Positions 34,476 through 42,055 of a stretch of DNA of 64,000 nt are shown piece after piece (the first letter of the stretch is position 1; every line of letters begins with the position of its first letter). The notes under the pieces were generated by a model, which was given only the letters and a program-made list of their open reading frames with translations, did not search any database and was not told the origin of the DNA. Made by a program: the position numbers and the translations under genes. The DNA lies in assembly GCA_963836195.1 (NCBI GenBank), contig CAWIIX010000033.1:124001-188000 (forward strand), written 5' to 3'. Source of the stretch: Trebonia sp963836195. Lineage in GTDB: Bacteria > Actinomycetota > Actinomycetes > Streptosporangiales > Streptosporangiaceae.

Positions 34476-34598
34476 TGGGTGCCTCCCGGTGCGCTGGGAC
34501 GGCCGGCCCGCCGGGTTGGGCGCGCTGCGACCGGTGCCGACTGGCCGTCGGCTATCGCGGTTCACCCTATCCCCGGCGGCCGGCCCGGTCCCCGGTGG

Positions 34599-35363
34599 CT
34601 AGCGCCCGTGTCGAGCGCGGCCGCGCAGCGCCCGGACCCGCCGAACCGGGCGGCCGACCAGCCGCGCGACCCGGCCGAGCGCCCGCGCGACCACGCCGGG
34701 CGCGCCCGCGGAGCGCGCGAAGGCCGCGGCCGCCTCCGCGTCGCGGGCGGCGAGCCAGGCGTCGAGCTCGGCCAGGGTGTTGATCGCCTCGCGCTCGGCC
34801 AGCCGCGCCAGCAGCCGCCCGAGCACGTCGGCGGTGGCCCGCGCGTCGTCAAGGGCCCGGTGCGACGGCCGGACCGGCGTGCCGAAGAATCCGGCCAGCG
34901 TCGCCAGCTTCCGGTCCGGGACCTCCTGCGGGCTGGACATCAGGTGCCGCGCCAGCCGGACGGTGTCGAGCACCTCGAAGCCGGGCCAGCCGAGGCCCAT
35001 GCCCGCGCACGCGGCGGTCAGGAACCGCAGGTCGAAGGGCGCGTTATGGGCGACAAGGACGCTGCCGCGGGCGAACGCGAGCAGTCCCGGCATGACCGCC
35101 GCGACCGGCGGCGCGCCGGTCAGCATCTGGTCGTCGATCCCGGTCAGCTCGGTGATCGGCGCCGGGACCGGCCGGCCGGGGTTGACCAGCGAGCCGAACT
35201 CCGCCACGACCCGGCCGTCGTGCACCCGGACGGCGCCGATCTCGGTGATGCCCGCGTCGTCCGGCGCCCAGCCGGTCGTCTCCACGTCCACCACCGTGAA
35301 GTCGAGGTCGGCCAGCCGGACGTCCCTGGCGTCCGAGACGGCTCCGTCGCGGGTCTCAGTCAT
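34599..35363 (-). CDS. 3'-5' exonuclease, DnaQ/DEDDh family
   Basis: The 254-residue protein has ExoI VVDVETTGWAPD (Asp and Glu), ExoII in LVAHNAPFDLRFL (Asp) and ExoIII HRALDDARATADVLG (His and Asp), the full DEDDh set of the polymerase III epsilon family. The C-terminal third is Arg/Ala-rich and not part of the fold. Stand-alone exonucleases of this kind are common in actinobacteria and may act in repair or RNA/DNA turnover. I chose the ATG at 35363; the frame is open ten codons further. Confidence 0.88.
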   Translation of the reverse strand: MTETRDGAVSDARDVRLADLDFTVVDVETTGWAPDDAGITEIGAVRVHDGRVVAEFGSLVNPGRPVPAPITELTGIDDQMLTGAPPVAAVMPGLLAFARGSVLVAHNAPFDLRFLTAACAGMGLGWPGFEVLDTVRLARHLMSSPQEVPDRKLATLAGFFGTPVRPSHRALDDARATADVLGRLLARLAEREAINTLAELDAWLAARDAEAAAAFARSAGAPGVVARALGRVARLVGRPVRRVRALRGRARHGR

Positions 35364-35451
35364 AATCTCCACGGTAGGGCCGGCCACCGACATTCCCGCT
35401 CAGGCGCGCCCCGCGCGGCGTCGGGTTGGGCGCCGTTTTGTCCGGATATTC

Positions 35452-35465
35452 CGTGATCAATCACG
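35452..35465. promoter_or_regulatory. Palindrome CGTGATCAATCACG upstream of the NlpC/P60 gene
   Basis: CGTGAT and ATCACG arms around CA, with a second TGATCAC at 35469-35475, about 100 nt before the hydrolase start. It resembles GTGA/TCAC half-sites of CRP-type regulators but with a shorter spacer. Candidate operator only. Confidence 0.3.
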
Positions 35466-35560
35466 CGATGATCACAATTGCCGTAAGCCGCCCGCCGTCA
35501 CCGGGCCGACTCAATAGCCTGTCCAGGACTTGACCTGGTGCGAGGGCACGGTGAGGGAGC

Positions 35561-36622
35561 ATGAAGGTGACGTTCCGCGCGGGACTGGCTGCCCGTCTGT
35601 CGGGTTCGCGCCGGCGTGCTGCCCTGGTCGGCGTCGCCGTGCTGGCGGCGATAGGGCTCACCACGGCGGTCACGCAGGCGGCCGGCGCGCAGCCGCAGCC
35701 GTCCATTGACCAGGTGCAGGCGAAGATCAACAGCCTCACCTCGCAGTTCAACCAGGCGGACCAGCAGTACGACAACGCCGAGCAGCAGCTGACCGCGGCC
35801 AAGGACAGGCTCGCGACCTTGAACAAGCAGCTGGCAAGCGAAGAGGCGACCTACAAGTCGGCCCAGCAGAAGGTCGTGCAGATCGCCGACTCGAACTATG
35901 AGGACTCGGCCCAGACATCGCTGGCGGGCCTGCTCACCACCGCCAGCCCGGGGCAGGTGCTGGCGGAGGCGTCGATCGTCCTGCAGGTGACCGACACCAG
36001 GACCTTCGAGACCCAGACCTTCCTCGCCGCCGCCACCGAGCTCAGCAACGTGCAGCAGGAGCAACAGCGCACCGAGCAGGGCGTCGCGGAGCTCGCGGCG
36101 GAGACCTCGCACACCAAGAGCCACATCCTCTCCCTGCTCAACGCCCAGAAGGCGATCCTCGACTCGCTCACCGTGCAGCAGCAGCAGGCGGTCGACACCG
36201 GAACGTCGAACGGCGGCGGCGGCATCACCACCGCTAAGTACACCGGCCCGACCGGGAGCCAGGCCGACGCGGCCGTGCAATTCGTCTTCGACCAGCTCGG
36301 CTGCCAGTACACCTACGGCGCGACCGGCCCGTGCAAGGTGGGCTTCGACTGCTCGGGCCTGGTGATGGCGGCCTGGGCGTCGGCCGGGGTCACGATCCCG
36401 CGCGACACCTACGAGCAGTGGAACGATCCGCTGCTGGCGCACATCCCCGTGTCCGAGATCAAGCCGGGTGATCTGGTCTACTACAACGGGATCGGGCACG
36501 TCGCCATGTACGTCGGCGGCGGCATGATCATCGACGCGCCGACAACCGGCCAGGTCGTGCGCGAGCTTCCGATGAGCACCTCCTGGTACGCCAATAGCTT
36601 CGACGGTGTCGTCGTTCCGTAG
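35561..36622 (+). CDS. Secreted NlpC/P60 peptidoglycan endopeptidase (RipA/RipD-like)
   Basis: The 353-residue protein has a signal peptide (basic MKVTFRAGLAARLSGSRRR, hydrophobic VGVAVLAAIGLTTAV, AGA cleavage). A long coiled-coil follows (residues about 48-210), and the C-terminal NlpC/P60 domain has Cys264 in GFDCSGLVMAA and His313 in GIGHVAMYVGGG. It cuts the peptide stem of peptidoglycan between D-Glu and meso-DAP; the coiled coil normally holds it inactive. It corresponds in position to mycobacterial Rv2190c. The stop codon lies inside the arm of an 18-bp hairpin. Confidence 0.93.
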   Translation: MKVTFRAGLAARLSGSRRRAALVGVAVLAAIGLTTAVTQAAGAQPQPSIDQVQAKINSLTSQFNQADQQYDNAEQQLTAAKDRLATLNKQLASEEATYKSAQQKVVQIADSNYEDSAQTSLAGLLTTASPGQVLAEASIVLQVTDTRTFETQTFLAAATELSNVQQEQQRTEQGVAELAAETSHTKSHILSLLNAQKAILDSLTVQQQQAVDTGTSNGGGGITTAKYTGPTGSQADAAVQFVFDQLGCQYTYGATGPCKVGFDCSGLVMAAWASAGVTIPRDTYEQWNDPLLAHIPVSEIKPGDLVYYNGIGHVAMYVGGGMIIDAPTTGQVVRELPMSTSWYANSFDGVVVP

Positions 36623-36673
36623 TTTGCGCGCCCGATGGCAAAGAGCGCCATCGTGTCGGGCGCGCAAACTACG
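36618..36673 (+). terminator. 18-bp hairpin overlapping the NlpC/P60 stop codon
   Basis: CGTAGTTTGCGCGCCCGA (36618-36635) pairs perfectly with 36656-36673, and an inner TGGC/GCCA pair extends it. The TAG stop (36620-36622) is within the left arm. No T-tract follows. Confidence 0.7.
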
Positions 36674-36682
36674 GCTATCTCC

Positions 36683-36706
36683 CGGGGGACGACCCCCGTA
36701 CCCCCG
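36683..36706. repeat. GGGGGACGACCCCCGTACCCCC element, copy 1
   Basis: A G-run/C-run string 50 nt before pimB. A version one base longer in each run occurs at 60549-60576 inside the 3' end of the SRPBCC gene. It can fold as GGGGG/CCCCC in two alternative ways. Confidence 0.55.
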
Positions 36707-36756
36707 ATGTCCTGCTCCGCAGGACGACGTTGAGCCGGTCTAGACTGGTTGGGATT

Positions 36757-37888
36757 ATGCGCCGCACGTTGATCGTCACCAACGACTTCCCGCCCAGGCA
36801 GGGCGGCATCCAGTCCTTCGTGCACGAGCTCGCCCTCCGCCTCGACCCCGGGGACCTGACCGTCTACGCCCCGAAGTGGGACGGCGCGCCGGAGTTCGAC
36901 ACCAGACAGCCGTTCGAGGTGGTGCGGCACCCGACGTCGCTGATGATCGGCGGCCCCAGCGTCACCCACCGCGCGGCCGAGCTGGCACGGTCGCGGAAGG
37001 CCGAGGTCGTCATCTTCGGCGCCGCCGCGCCGCTCGGCCTGATCACCCCCGCGCTGCGCCGCGCCGGGGTGCAGAAGGCCATCGCGATCACCCACGGCCA
37101 CGAGGCCGGCTGGGCGGCCCTCCCGGTCGCCAGGAGCCTTGCTGCGTCGCATCGGCGAGCGCACCGACGTCGTCACCTACCTGGGCGAGTACTTCCGGGT
37201 CAGGCTGGCCCGGGCGCTCACCCCGGACGCGGCCGCCCGACTAACCCAGCTCCACCCCGGCGTCGACGCGGCCGCCTTCAGGCCCGACCCCGCCGCCCGC
37301 GCGGCGATCAGGGAGCGGTACCGCCTGGCCGACCGCCCGGTCGTGGTCTGCGTCTCCCGGCTGGTCCGCCGTAAGGGCCAGGACACCCTGCTGCGCGCCT
37401 GGCCGGAGGTCATCCGGCAGGTCCCCGAGGCGGCGCTGCTCATCGTCGGCGCGGGTCCGTACGGTCAAGACCTAAAGAATTTGGCCGAACGGACCGGGCT
37501 GACTCCCTCCGTCCACTTCACCGGCCCGGTCCCGCAGGCGGAACTCCCGGCCCACTACGCCGCGGGCGACGTCTTCTCGATGCCGTGCCGCACCCGGCGC
37601 GGCGGCCTCGACGTCGAGGGCCTGGGCATCGTCTACCTCGAGGCCTCGGCGGCCGGCCTCCCGGTCGTCGGCGGCGACTCCGGCGGCGCCCCCGACGCGA
37701 TCCTGGAGGGCGAGACCGGCTACGTGGTCGGCGGCCGGGACGTGCCGGCCCTGGCGGACCGCCTCGTCGCCCTGCTCGCCAACCCCGAGGCCGCCCGGGC
37801 CATGGGCGAGAAGGGCCGCGCCTGGGTAGAGCGCGACTGGTCCTGGGACCAGACCGCCGCCCGCCTCCGCGCCCTCATCGACGCCTAG
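36757..37888 (+). CDS. pimB: GDP-mannose-dependent phosphatidylinositol monomannoside mannosyltransferase, PimB-like (apparent frameshift near 37138)
   Basis: About 376 residues after removing one base. Frame one begins MRRTLIVTNDFPPRQGGIQSFVHELA, the GT4 N-terminal loop, and runs to THGHEAGWAALPVARS. Frame two resumes at LLRRIGERTDVVTYLGEYFRVRLA, then VCVSRLVRRKGQDTLLRAWP (donor phosphate site) and GLDVEGLGIVYLEASAAGLPVVGG, the EX7E motif. In mycobacteria PimB' (Rv2188c) adds the second mannose to phosphatidylinositol. The neighbours NlpC/P60 and acyl-CoA ligase repeat that order. The site AGCCTTGCTGCG suggests one duplicated T. Confidence 0.88.
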
Positions 37889-37936
37889 CGCTCCCGCCCG
37901 AGCGCCCCCGCCACCCCGCCTCGCGCCCAATCCAAC

Positions 37937-37990
37937 GTGCCAAGTGCGCATTTGGGCCGGCAAGAGTGAGCCCAAATGCGCACCTGGCAC
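37937..37990. repeat. Long palindromic repeat, pair member 2
   Basis: Arms 37937-37957 and 37970-37990 pair over 21 bp with one mismatch around the loop CGGCAAGAGTGA. Inner arms and loop are the same as at 16453-16507, 21 kb away. It lies between the convergent pimB and acyl-CoA ligase ends. Confidence 0.75.
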
Positions 37991-38006
37991 GCGCTGCGCC
38001 AAGCGC

Positions 38007-39809
38007 CTACGAGTAGAGCGCGTCGATTTCGCCCGCGAACTCCTTGGCGAGGACGCTCCGCTTGATGCCGAGCTTGGCCGACAGATGGCCGCCCTCCTGG
38101 GTGAAGTCCACGTCGAGGATGCGGAACTTCTTGATCGACTCGGCCCGGGAGACCGCCTTGTTGGCGTCGTCGATGGCTTCCTGGATGTCGGCCCGCAGGT
38201 CCGGGTCGTCGCGCAGGTCGGCCACGGTCGCGTCGGCGGGCTTGCCGTGCCTCGCCTTCCACGGCCCGAACGCCTCGGGGTCGACCGTGATCAGCACGCC
38301 GATGAACGGCCGTCCGTCGCCGACCACCATGGCCTGGCTGATCAGCGCGTGCATCCGCAGCCGGTCCTCGAGCACGGCGGGGGAGACGTTCTTCCCGCCG
38401 GAGGTGACGATGATCTCCTTCTTGCGGCCGGTGATGGCGAGGAACCCCTCGTCGTCGAGCTCGCCGAGGTCGCCGGTGGCGTACCAGCCGTCGGCCGTGA
38501 ACGCGTCCTTGGTGGCCGCCTCGTTGTCCCAGTAGCCGGGGAAGATCGACTTGCCGCGGACGAGCACCTCGCCGTCGTCGGCGATCTTGACCGCGACCCC
38601 GGGCAGCGGCAGGCCCACGGTGCCGATCTTCTGCCGGTCCGGCCGGTTCACCGACACCGGGGCGCTCGTCTCGGTCAGCCCGTACCCCTCGAGGACGGCG
38701 ACGCCGACCCCGCGGAAGAAGTGGCCCAGCCGCGGCGCCAGCGCCGCGCCGCCGGAGATCGCCAGGTCGGCCCGGCCGCCCAGGGCGGCCCTGAGCTTCT
38801 TGTAAACGAGCCGGTCGAAGACGGCGTGCTCCGCCCGCAGCCGGAAGGCGGGGCCGCCCGCCGAATCGAGCGCCTCGCTGTAGGCGACCGCGGTCGCGAC
38901 CGCGCGGGCGAAGATCTTGCCCTTCCCGTCCGCCACCGCCTTGCTCTCGGCGCCGTTGTAGACCTTCTCGAACACCCGCGGCACCGCGAGCACGAAGGTG
39001 GGCTGGAAGGACGCGAGCTCGGGGAGCAGGTTTCCCATGTCCTCGCAGTGGCCGAGGACGATGCCCGCCTCCAGGCAGCCGATCTCGATGACCCGCGCGA
39101 AGACGTGCGCGAGGGGCAGGAACAGCATCGTGGACGACTCGCCGAGGCCGTGGATGGCGGCCAGCGGCCCCATGAACGTGTTGCGGACGACGCTGAGCAG
39201 GTTCTCGTGGGTGAGCTCGCACCCCTTGGGCCGCCCGGTGGTGCCCGAGGTGTAGATGATCGTGGCCACGTCGGCGGCGGTCGCCGCCGTCGCCCGCGCG
39301 GCGACGGTCTCGTCGCTGACGTCCGAGCTGGCGGCGGCGATCAGCTTGTCGAGGTCCTCCTGCATCCGCCACAGGTGCTCGAGCGCGGGCAGCCGGTCGC
39401 GCGCGGCCTCGACCATCTGCTCGAAGGCCTCGTTCTCGACGATGACGGCGCGCGCGGCCGAGTTGGACAAGATCCACTCGGCCTGGTCGGCCGATGAGGT
39501 CTCGTAGATCGGCACGACGACCGCGCCGACGCTCCAGAGCGCGTAGTCGAGCAGCGTCCACTCGTAGCGCGTGTGCGACATCAGCGCCACCCGGTCGCCG
39601 GGGGCGACGCCGGCCGCGATCAGCCCCCGGGAGAGCGCGCGCACCTCGTCCCTGAACTGCTCGGCGGTGACGTCCCGCCACGCGCCGGCCCCGTCCTTGC
39701 GGCGCAGCATCACAGCCTGGGGCTGCTCGGCCGCGCGGCGCCCGACGACGTCGGCCAGGTTCGCCGAGGCAGGGACCTCCGCCAGAGCGGGCATGCTGTA
39801 CTCGCGCAC
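38007..39809 (-). CDS. Long-chain fatty-acid/acyl-CoA ligase (AMP-forming), FadD15-like
   Basis: A 600-residue ANL-superfamily enzyme that activates a carboxylate with ATP and loads it on CoA. TIIYTSGTTGRPKGCEL is the phosphate loop (near residue 190), EGYGLTETSAPV is motif A5 and WYATGDLGELDDEGFLAITGRKKEII carries the Asp and hinge. The catalytic Lys is probably in DANKAVSRAESIKKFRIL. Length and sequence type match the long-chain ligases (FadD15/FAA). The GTG at 39809 is chosen because GGAGAAGGAG lies just upstream. Position next to pimB equals mycobacterial fadD15. Confidence 0.93.
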   Translation of the reverse strand: MREYSMPALAEVPASANLADVVGRRAAEQPQAVMLRRKDGAGAWRDVTAEQFRDEVRALSRGLIAAGVAPGDRVALMSHTRYEWTLLDYALWSVGAVVVPIYETSSADQAEWILSNSAARAVIVENEAFEQMVEAARDRLPALEHLWRMQEDLDKLIAAASSDVSDETVAARATAATAADVATIIYTSGTTGRPKGCELTHENLLSVVRNTFMGPLAAIHGLGESSTMLFLPLAHVFARVIEIGCLEAGIVLGHCEDMGNLLPELASFQPTFVLAVPRVFEKVYNGAESKAVADGKGKIFARAVATAVAYSEALDSAGGPAFRLRAEHAVFDRLVYKKLRAALGGRADLAISGGAALAPRLGHFFRGVGVAVLEGYGLTETSAPVSVNRPDRQKIGTVGLPLPGVAVKIADDGEVLVRGKSIFPGYWDNEAATKDAFTADGWYATGDLGELDDEGFLAITGRKKEIIVTSGGKNVSPAVLEDRLRMHALISQAMVVGDGRPFIGVLITVDPEAFGPWKARHGKPADATVADLRDDPDLRADIQEAIDDANKAVSRAESIKKFRILDVDFTQEGGHLSAKLGIKRSVLAKEFAGEIDALYS

Positions 39810-39849
39810 GACTTCTCCTTCTCCGTCCACCCGAGTCTATGTTTATCTC

Positions 39850-40629
39850 ATGCGGGTTCACATTGTCAGCGACGTGCACGGCGCCGCCGACGCGCTGGCC
39901 ACCGCCGGCGACGGGGCGGACATGCTGATCTGCCTGGGCGACATGCTTCTGTTCCTCGACTACGCGGACCACACGCAGGGCATCTTCGCAGAGCTGTACG
40001 GGGCGGAGCACGCCCGGGAGTACATCGCGCTGAGGGCGGACCGGCGGTTCGACGAGGCCCGGCAGCTCACGGCCGGTATCGCGGCCAGGCTGACGGTCGA
40101 CCGCGGTTCGGACCTGCGCAGGCTGACCGAGGAGGCGATCAGGAAGCAGTACGCCGCGATGTTCGGCGCGCTGGCCGAGCCGGCCTACCTCACCTACGGC
40201 AACGTGGACGTGCCGCGGATGTGGAACGGCTACCTCAAGCCGGGCCATCGGGTCATTGACGGCGGCCGGGCGGAGGTCGGCGGGGTCTCGTTCGGGTTCG
40301 CGGGGGCCGGGTTGATCTCCCCGTACCGGACGCCCAACGAGATCCCGCAGCCCGAGTTCGCCGCCAAGCTGGACGCGATCGGCACGGTCGACGTCATCTG
40401 CACGCACATCCCGCCGGCCGTCCCCGAGCTGCTCTACGACACGGTGGCCCGCCGGATGGAGACCGGGTCGACGGCGCTGCTCGCGATGATCCGCCGTATT
40501 CAGCCCCGGTACGCGTTCTTCGGCCACGTGCACAACCCGCTGGCGCGCCGGGTCCGCGTCGGCCGGACCGAGTGCGTCAACGTCGGCCACTTCCGCGCCA
40601 CCCGCACGCCCTACGCCATCGACATCTAG
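39850..40629 (+). CDS. Metallophosphoesterase
   Basis: A 259-residue calcineurin-like phosphoesterase. MRVHIVSDVHG (Asp, His), CLGDMLLF (GD), YGNVDVPRMW (GN, Asp in place of the usual His), VDVICTHIPP (TH) and YAFFGHVHNP (GHVH) follow in the right order for the two-metal site. An insert of about 60 helical residues lies between the second and third motifs. The natural substrate is unknown. It is divergent from the acyl-CoA ligase with only 40 nt between starts, so promoters overlap. Confidence 0.9.
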   Translation: MRVHIVSDVHGAADALATAGDGADMLICLGDMLLFLDYADHTQGIFAELYGAEHAREYIALRADRRFDEARQLTAGIAARLTVDRGSDLRRLTEEAIRKQYAAMFGALAEPAYLTYGNVDVPRMWNGYLKPGHRVIDGGRAEVGGVSFGFAGAGLISPYRTPNEIPQPEFAAKLDAIGTVDVICTHIPPAVPELLYDTVARRMETGSTALLAMIRRIQPRYAFFGHVHNPLARRVRVGRTECVNVGHFRATRTPYAIDI

Positions 40630-40670
40630 CGTCGGGCACCGACAGCGCAAGGGCCGCGCGTCCAGACGCG

Positions 40671-40718
40671 GATGATGGACCGTTGTGTACACCGGAATGG
40701 ACATAACGGTCCATCATC
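40671..40718. repeat. GATGATGGACCGTT palindrome before the third 14-mer copy
   Basis: GATGATGGACCGTT (40671-40684) pairs perfectly with AACGGTCCATCATC (40705-40718). The arms include the GGACCGTT core of the dispersed AACGGACCGTT motif, and GATAACAGCAAGAA follows 23 nt later. Confidence 0.7.
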
Positions 40719-40741
40719 GTCCGCCGACGCCCTCGCGGGGA

Positions 40742-40755
40742 GATAACAGCAAGAA
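40742..40755 (+). repeat. GATAACAGCAAGAA dispersed 14-mer, copy 3
   Basis: An exact copy, here between two co-directional genes, 84 nt before the next ATG. Confidence 0.75.
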
Positions 40756-40838
40756 AGGCCGGGCCCGGACGCCCGATTGGCGCGTGCGCGGGCGCCGGAT
40801 TGGAGCTTGCAGCCACCGAAGCGGGTTACTCTGCGAGT

Positions 40839-41588
40839 ATGAGCGAACAGCCGGGGAGCGACCCGTTCGGCGATTTCCAGCGCTGGCTGATGAAGGCCGG
40901 AGCGCGCAGCATCACCAGGGACGTGACGGACCGGGTGAAGTCCACGATCGGCGGCGGCAGGGCCAAGGCGCACACCGACGTCTGGGACGAGGCGACTACC
41001 ACCGACCCGGCCGAAGAGCCCCCCGAGTGCCAGTGGTGCCCGATCTGCCGGGCCGCGCGCAAGGCCAGGGAATCGGGCGGGTCCTCGGCCGGGTTCAGCG
41101 AGCAGGTCGCCGGCGCCGCCGACGCCCTCGCCGGGCTTACCAGGGACGCGTTCGGCCTGTTCGAGTCCGCAATGCGGGCCCAGCCGACGACGCCGCGCCA
41201 GCCGGCCGGCGGTGCCCCGACCGCTAAGCCCCCCACGCCGACGTGGCAGACCGCAACGTCGCCAACGGCAACGCCAGCGCCCGCGACACCACCCACCGCG
41301 ACCCCGCCGACCGAGGCGCCACCCGCGGCAGCCACGGAGCGGCCCGCCACCCCGCCGCCGGCCGCGCCAGCGCCAACCACTCCGACCACGCCGGACCCGC
41401 GCTCCTGGGACCGCTCAGACGACGGCACCGTCGTCGGACCCGGAGTCGGGTGGCCGACCGTTGTCCATCCGAAGCACGAGGACGACGAAGCCCCCCACGA
41501 AGGCGGCGACGGCCAGGAAGGCGGCCAGCCCGGAGATGGTGGACCCGACGGCGGTACTGATCAGCAGGTAGAGGGGTCCGCCGAATAG
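40839..41588 (+). CDS. Hypothetical low-complexity protein (DUF5304-like N-terminus)
   Basis: 249 residues. The first 110 (GDFQRWLMKAGARSITRDVTDRVK ... ECQWCPICRAARKARESG ... AGAADALAGLTRDAFGLFESAM) look conserved, with a CxxC in WCPIC. They resemble Streptomyces DUF5304 proteins, a tentative match. Residues about 120-200 are Pro/Thr/Ala repeats. The last 58 residues are encoded antisense to the membrane region of the convergent gene at 41415, which is odd: the true end may lie earlier, or a frame error extends it. Function unknown. Confidence 0.62.
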   Translation: MSEQPGSDPFGDFQRWLMKAGARSITRDVTDRVKSTIGGGRAKAHTDVWDEATTTDPAEEPPECQWCPICRAARKARESGGSSAGFSEQVAGAADALAGLTRDAFGLFESAMRAQPTTPRQPAGGAPTAKPPTPTWQTATSPTATPAPATPPTATPPTEAPPAAATERPATPPPAAPAPTTPTTPDPRSWDRSDDGTVVGPGVGWPTVVHPKHEDDEAPHEGGDGQEGGQPGDGGPDGGTDQQVEGSAE

Positions 41589-42044
41589 CCCGATCCAGGC
41601 GAGCTTGGTCACCGGGTCGAGCCGGGGCAGTGGCGGCGGCACCGGCGGCACGAAGTGATCGTCGGCCGGGTCGTGCGGCGTGATCGAGTCCCGCGGGCCG
41701 GATCCCATGCCGCCGGCCGCCGGGGTGCCGCCCACGGTCGGCCACGGCTGGTCCGGCAGCATGACCGGCAGCCCGGGCAGCCCGGTCGGGTTCGTCGGCG
41801 GCTCGGCCGGCACCGCGTCCGTGTCGGTCGGCAGCCCGTCGTCGGCCGGCCCCGGGTTCGGGCTGACCCGGACCGGGCCCGCCAGGTCCTCGCGGTCCGG
41901 CCAGGGCTGCGTCTCCCCGTCGGCGGGCTCGGGCGCGGGCGCGCCGAACCGCGCGATCAGGTCCAGCCAGACGGCCTCTTCACCGTCGCCGCCTGTCGCG
42001 CTCCCACCAGTGCCGTTTCCGCCCGGCACGTCCCCGTCAGCCAC
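41415..42044 (-). CDS. Hypothetical membrane protein with Pro-rich N-terminus
   Basis: 209 residues. The first 130 are Pro/Gly/Asp-rich and probably disordered. DHFVPPVPPPLPRLDPVTKLAWIGLFGGPLYLLI starts the conserved part, and a second helix ISGLAAFLAVAAFVGGFVVLVLRM follows, with an acidic tail. The motif FVPPxPPPLPxxDxxTKLAW recurs in actinobacterial membrane proteins of unknown role. The gene overlaps the convergent hypothetical gene by 174 nt. It starts 102 nt from the position where the hydrolase gene on the same strand ends its own reading, so co-transcription downstream of the hydrolase is possible. Confidence 0.75.
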   Translation of the reverse strand: MADGDVPGGNGTGGSATGGDGEEAVWLDLIARFGAPAPEPADGETQPWPDREDLAGPVRVSPNPGPADDGLPTDTDAVPAEPPTNPTGLPGLPVMLPDQPWPTVGGTPAAGGMGSGPRDSITPHDPADDHFVPPVPPPLPRLDPVTKLAWIGLFGGPLYLLISTAVGSTISGLAAFLAVAAFVGGFVVLVLRMDNGRPPDSGSDDGAVV

Positions 42045-42055
42045 AGTGCAGTCCT

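Noticed and set aside
35395..35560. c-di-AMP (ydaO) riboswitch before the NlpC/P60 gene
   Set aside because: Such riboswitches often precede these genes in actinobacteria, but the conserved core was not found here.
37885..40704. 939-codon minus-strand frame
   Set aside because: Overlaps the acyl-CoA ligase in another frame and the metallophosphoesterase antisense; length is due to high GC only.
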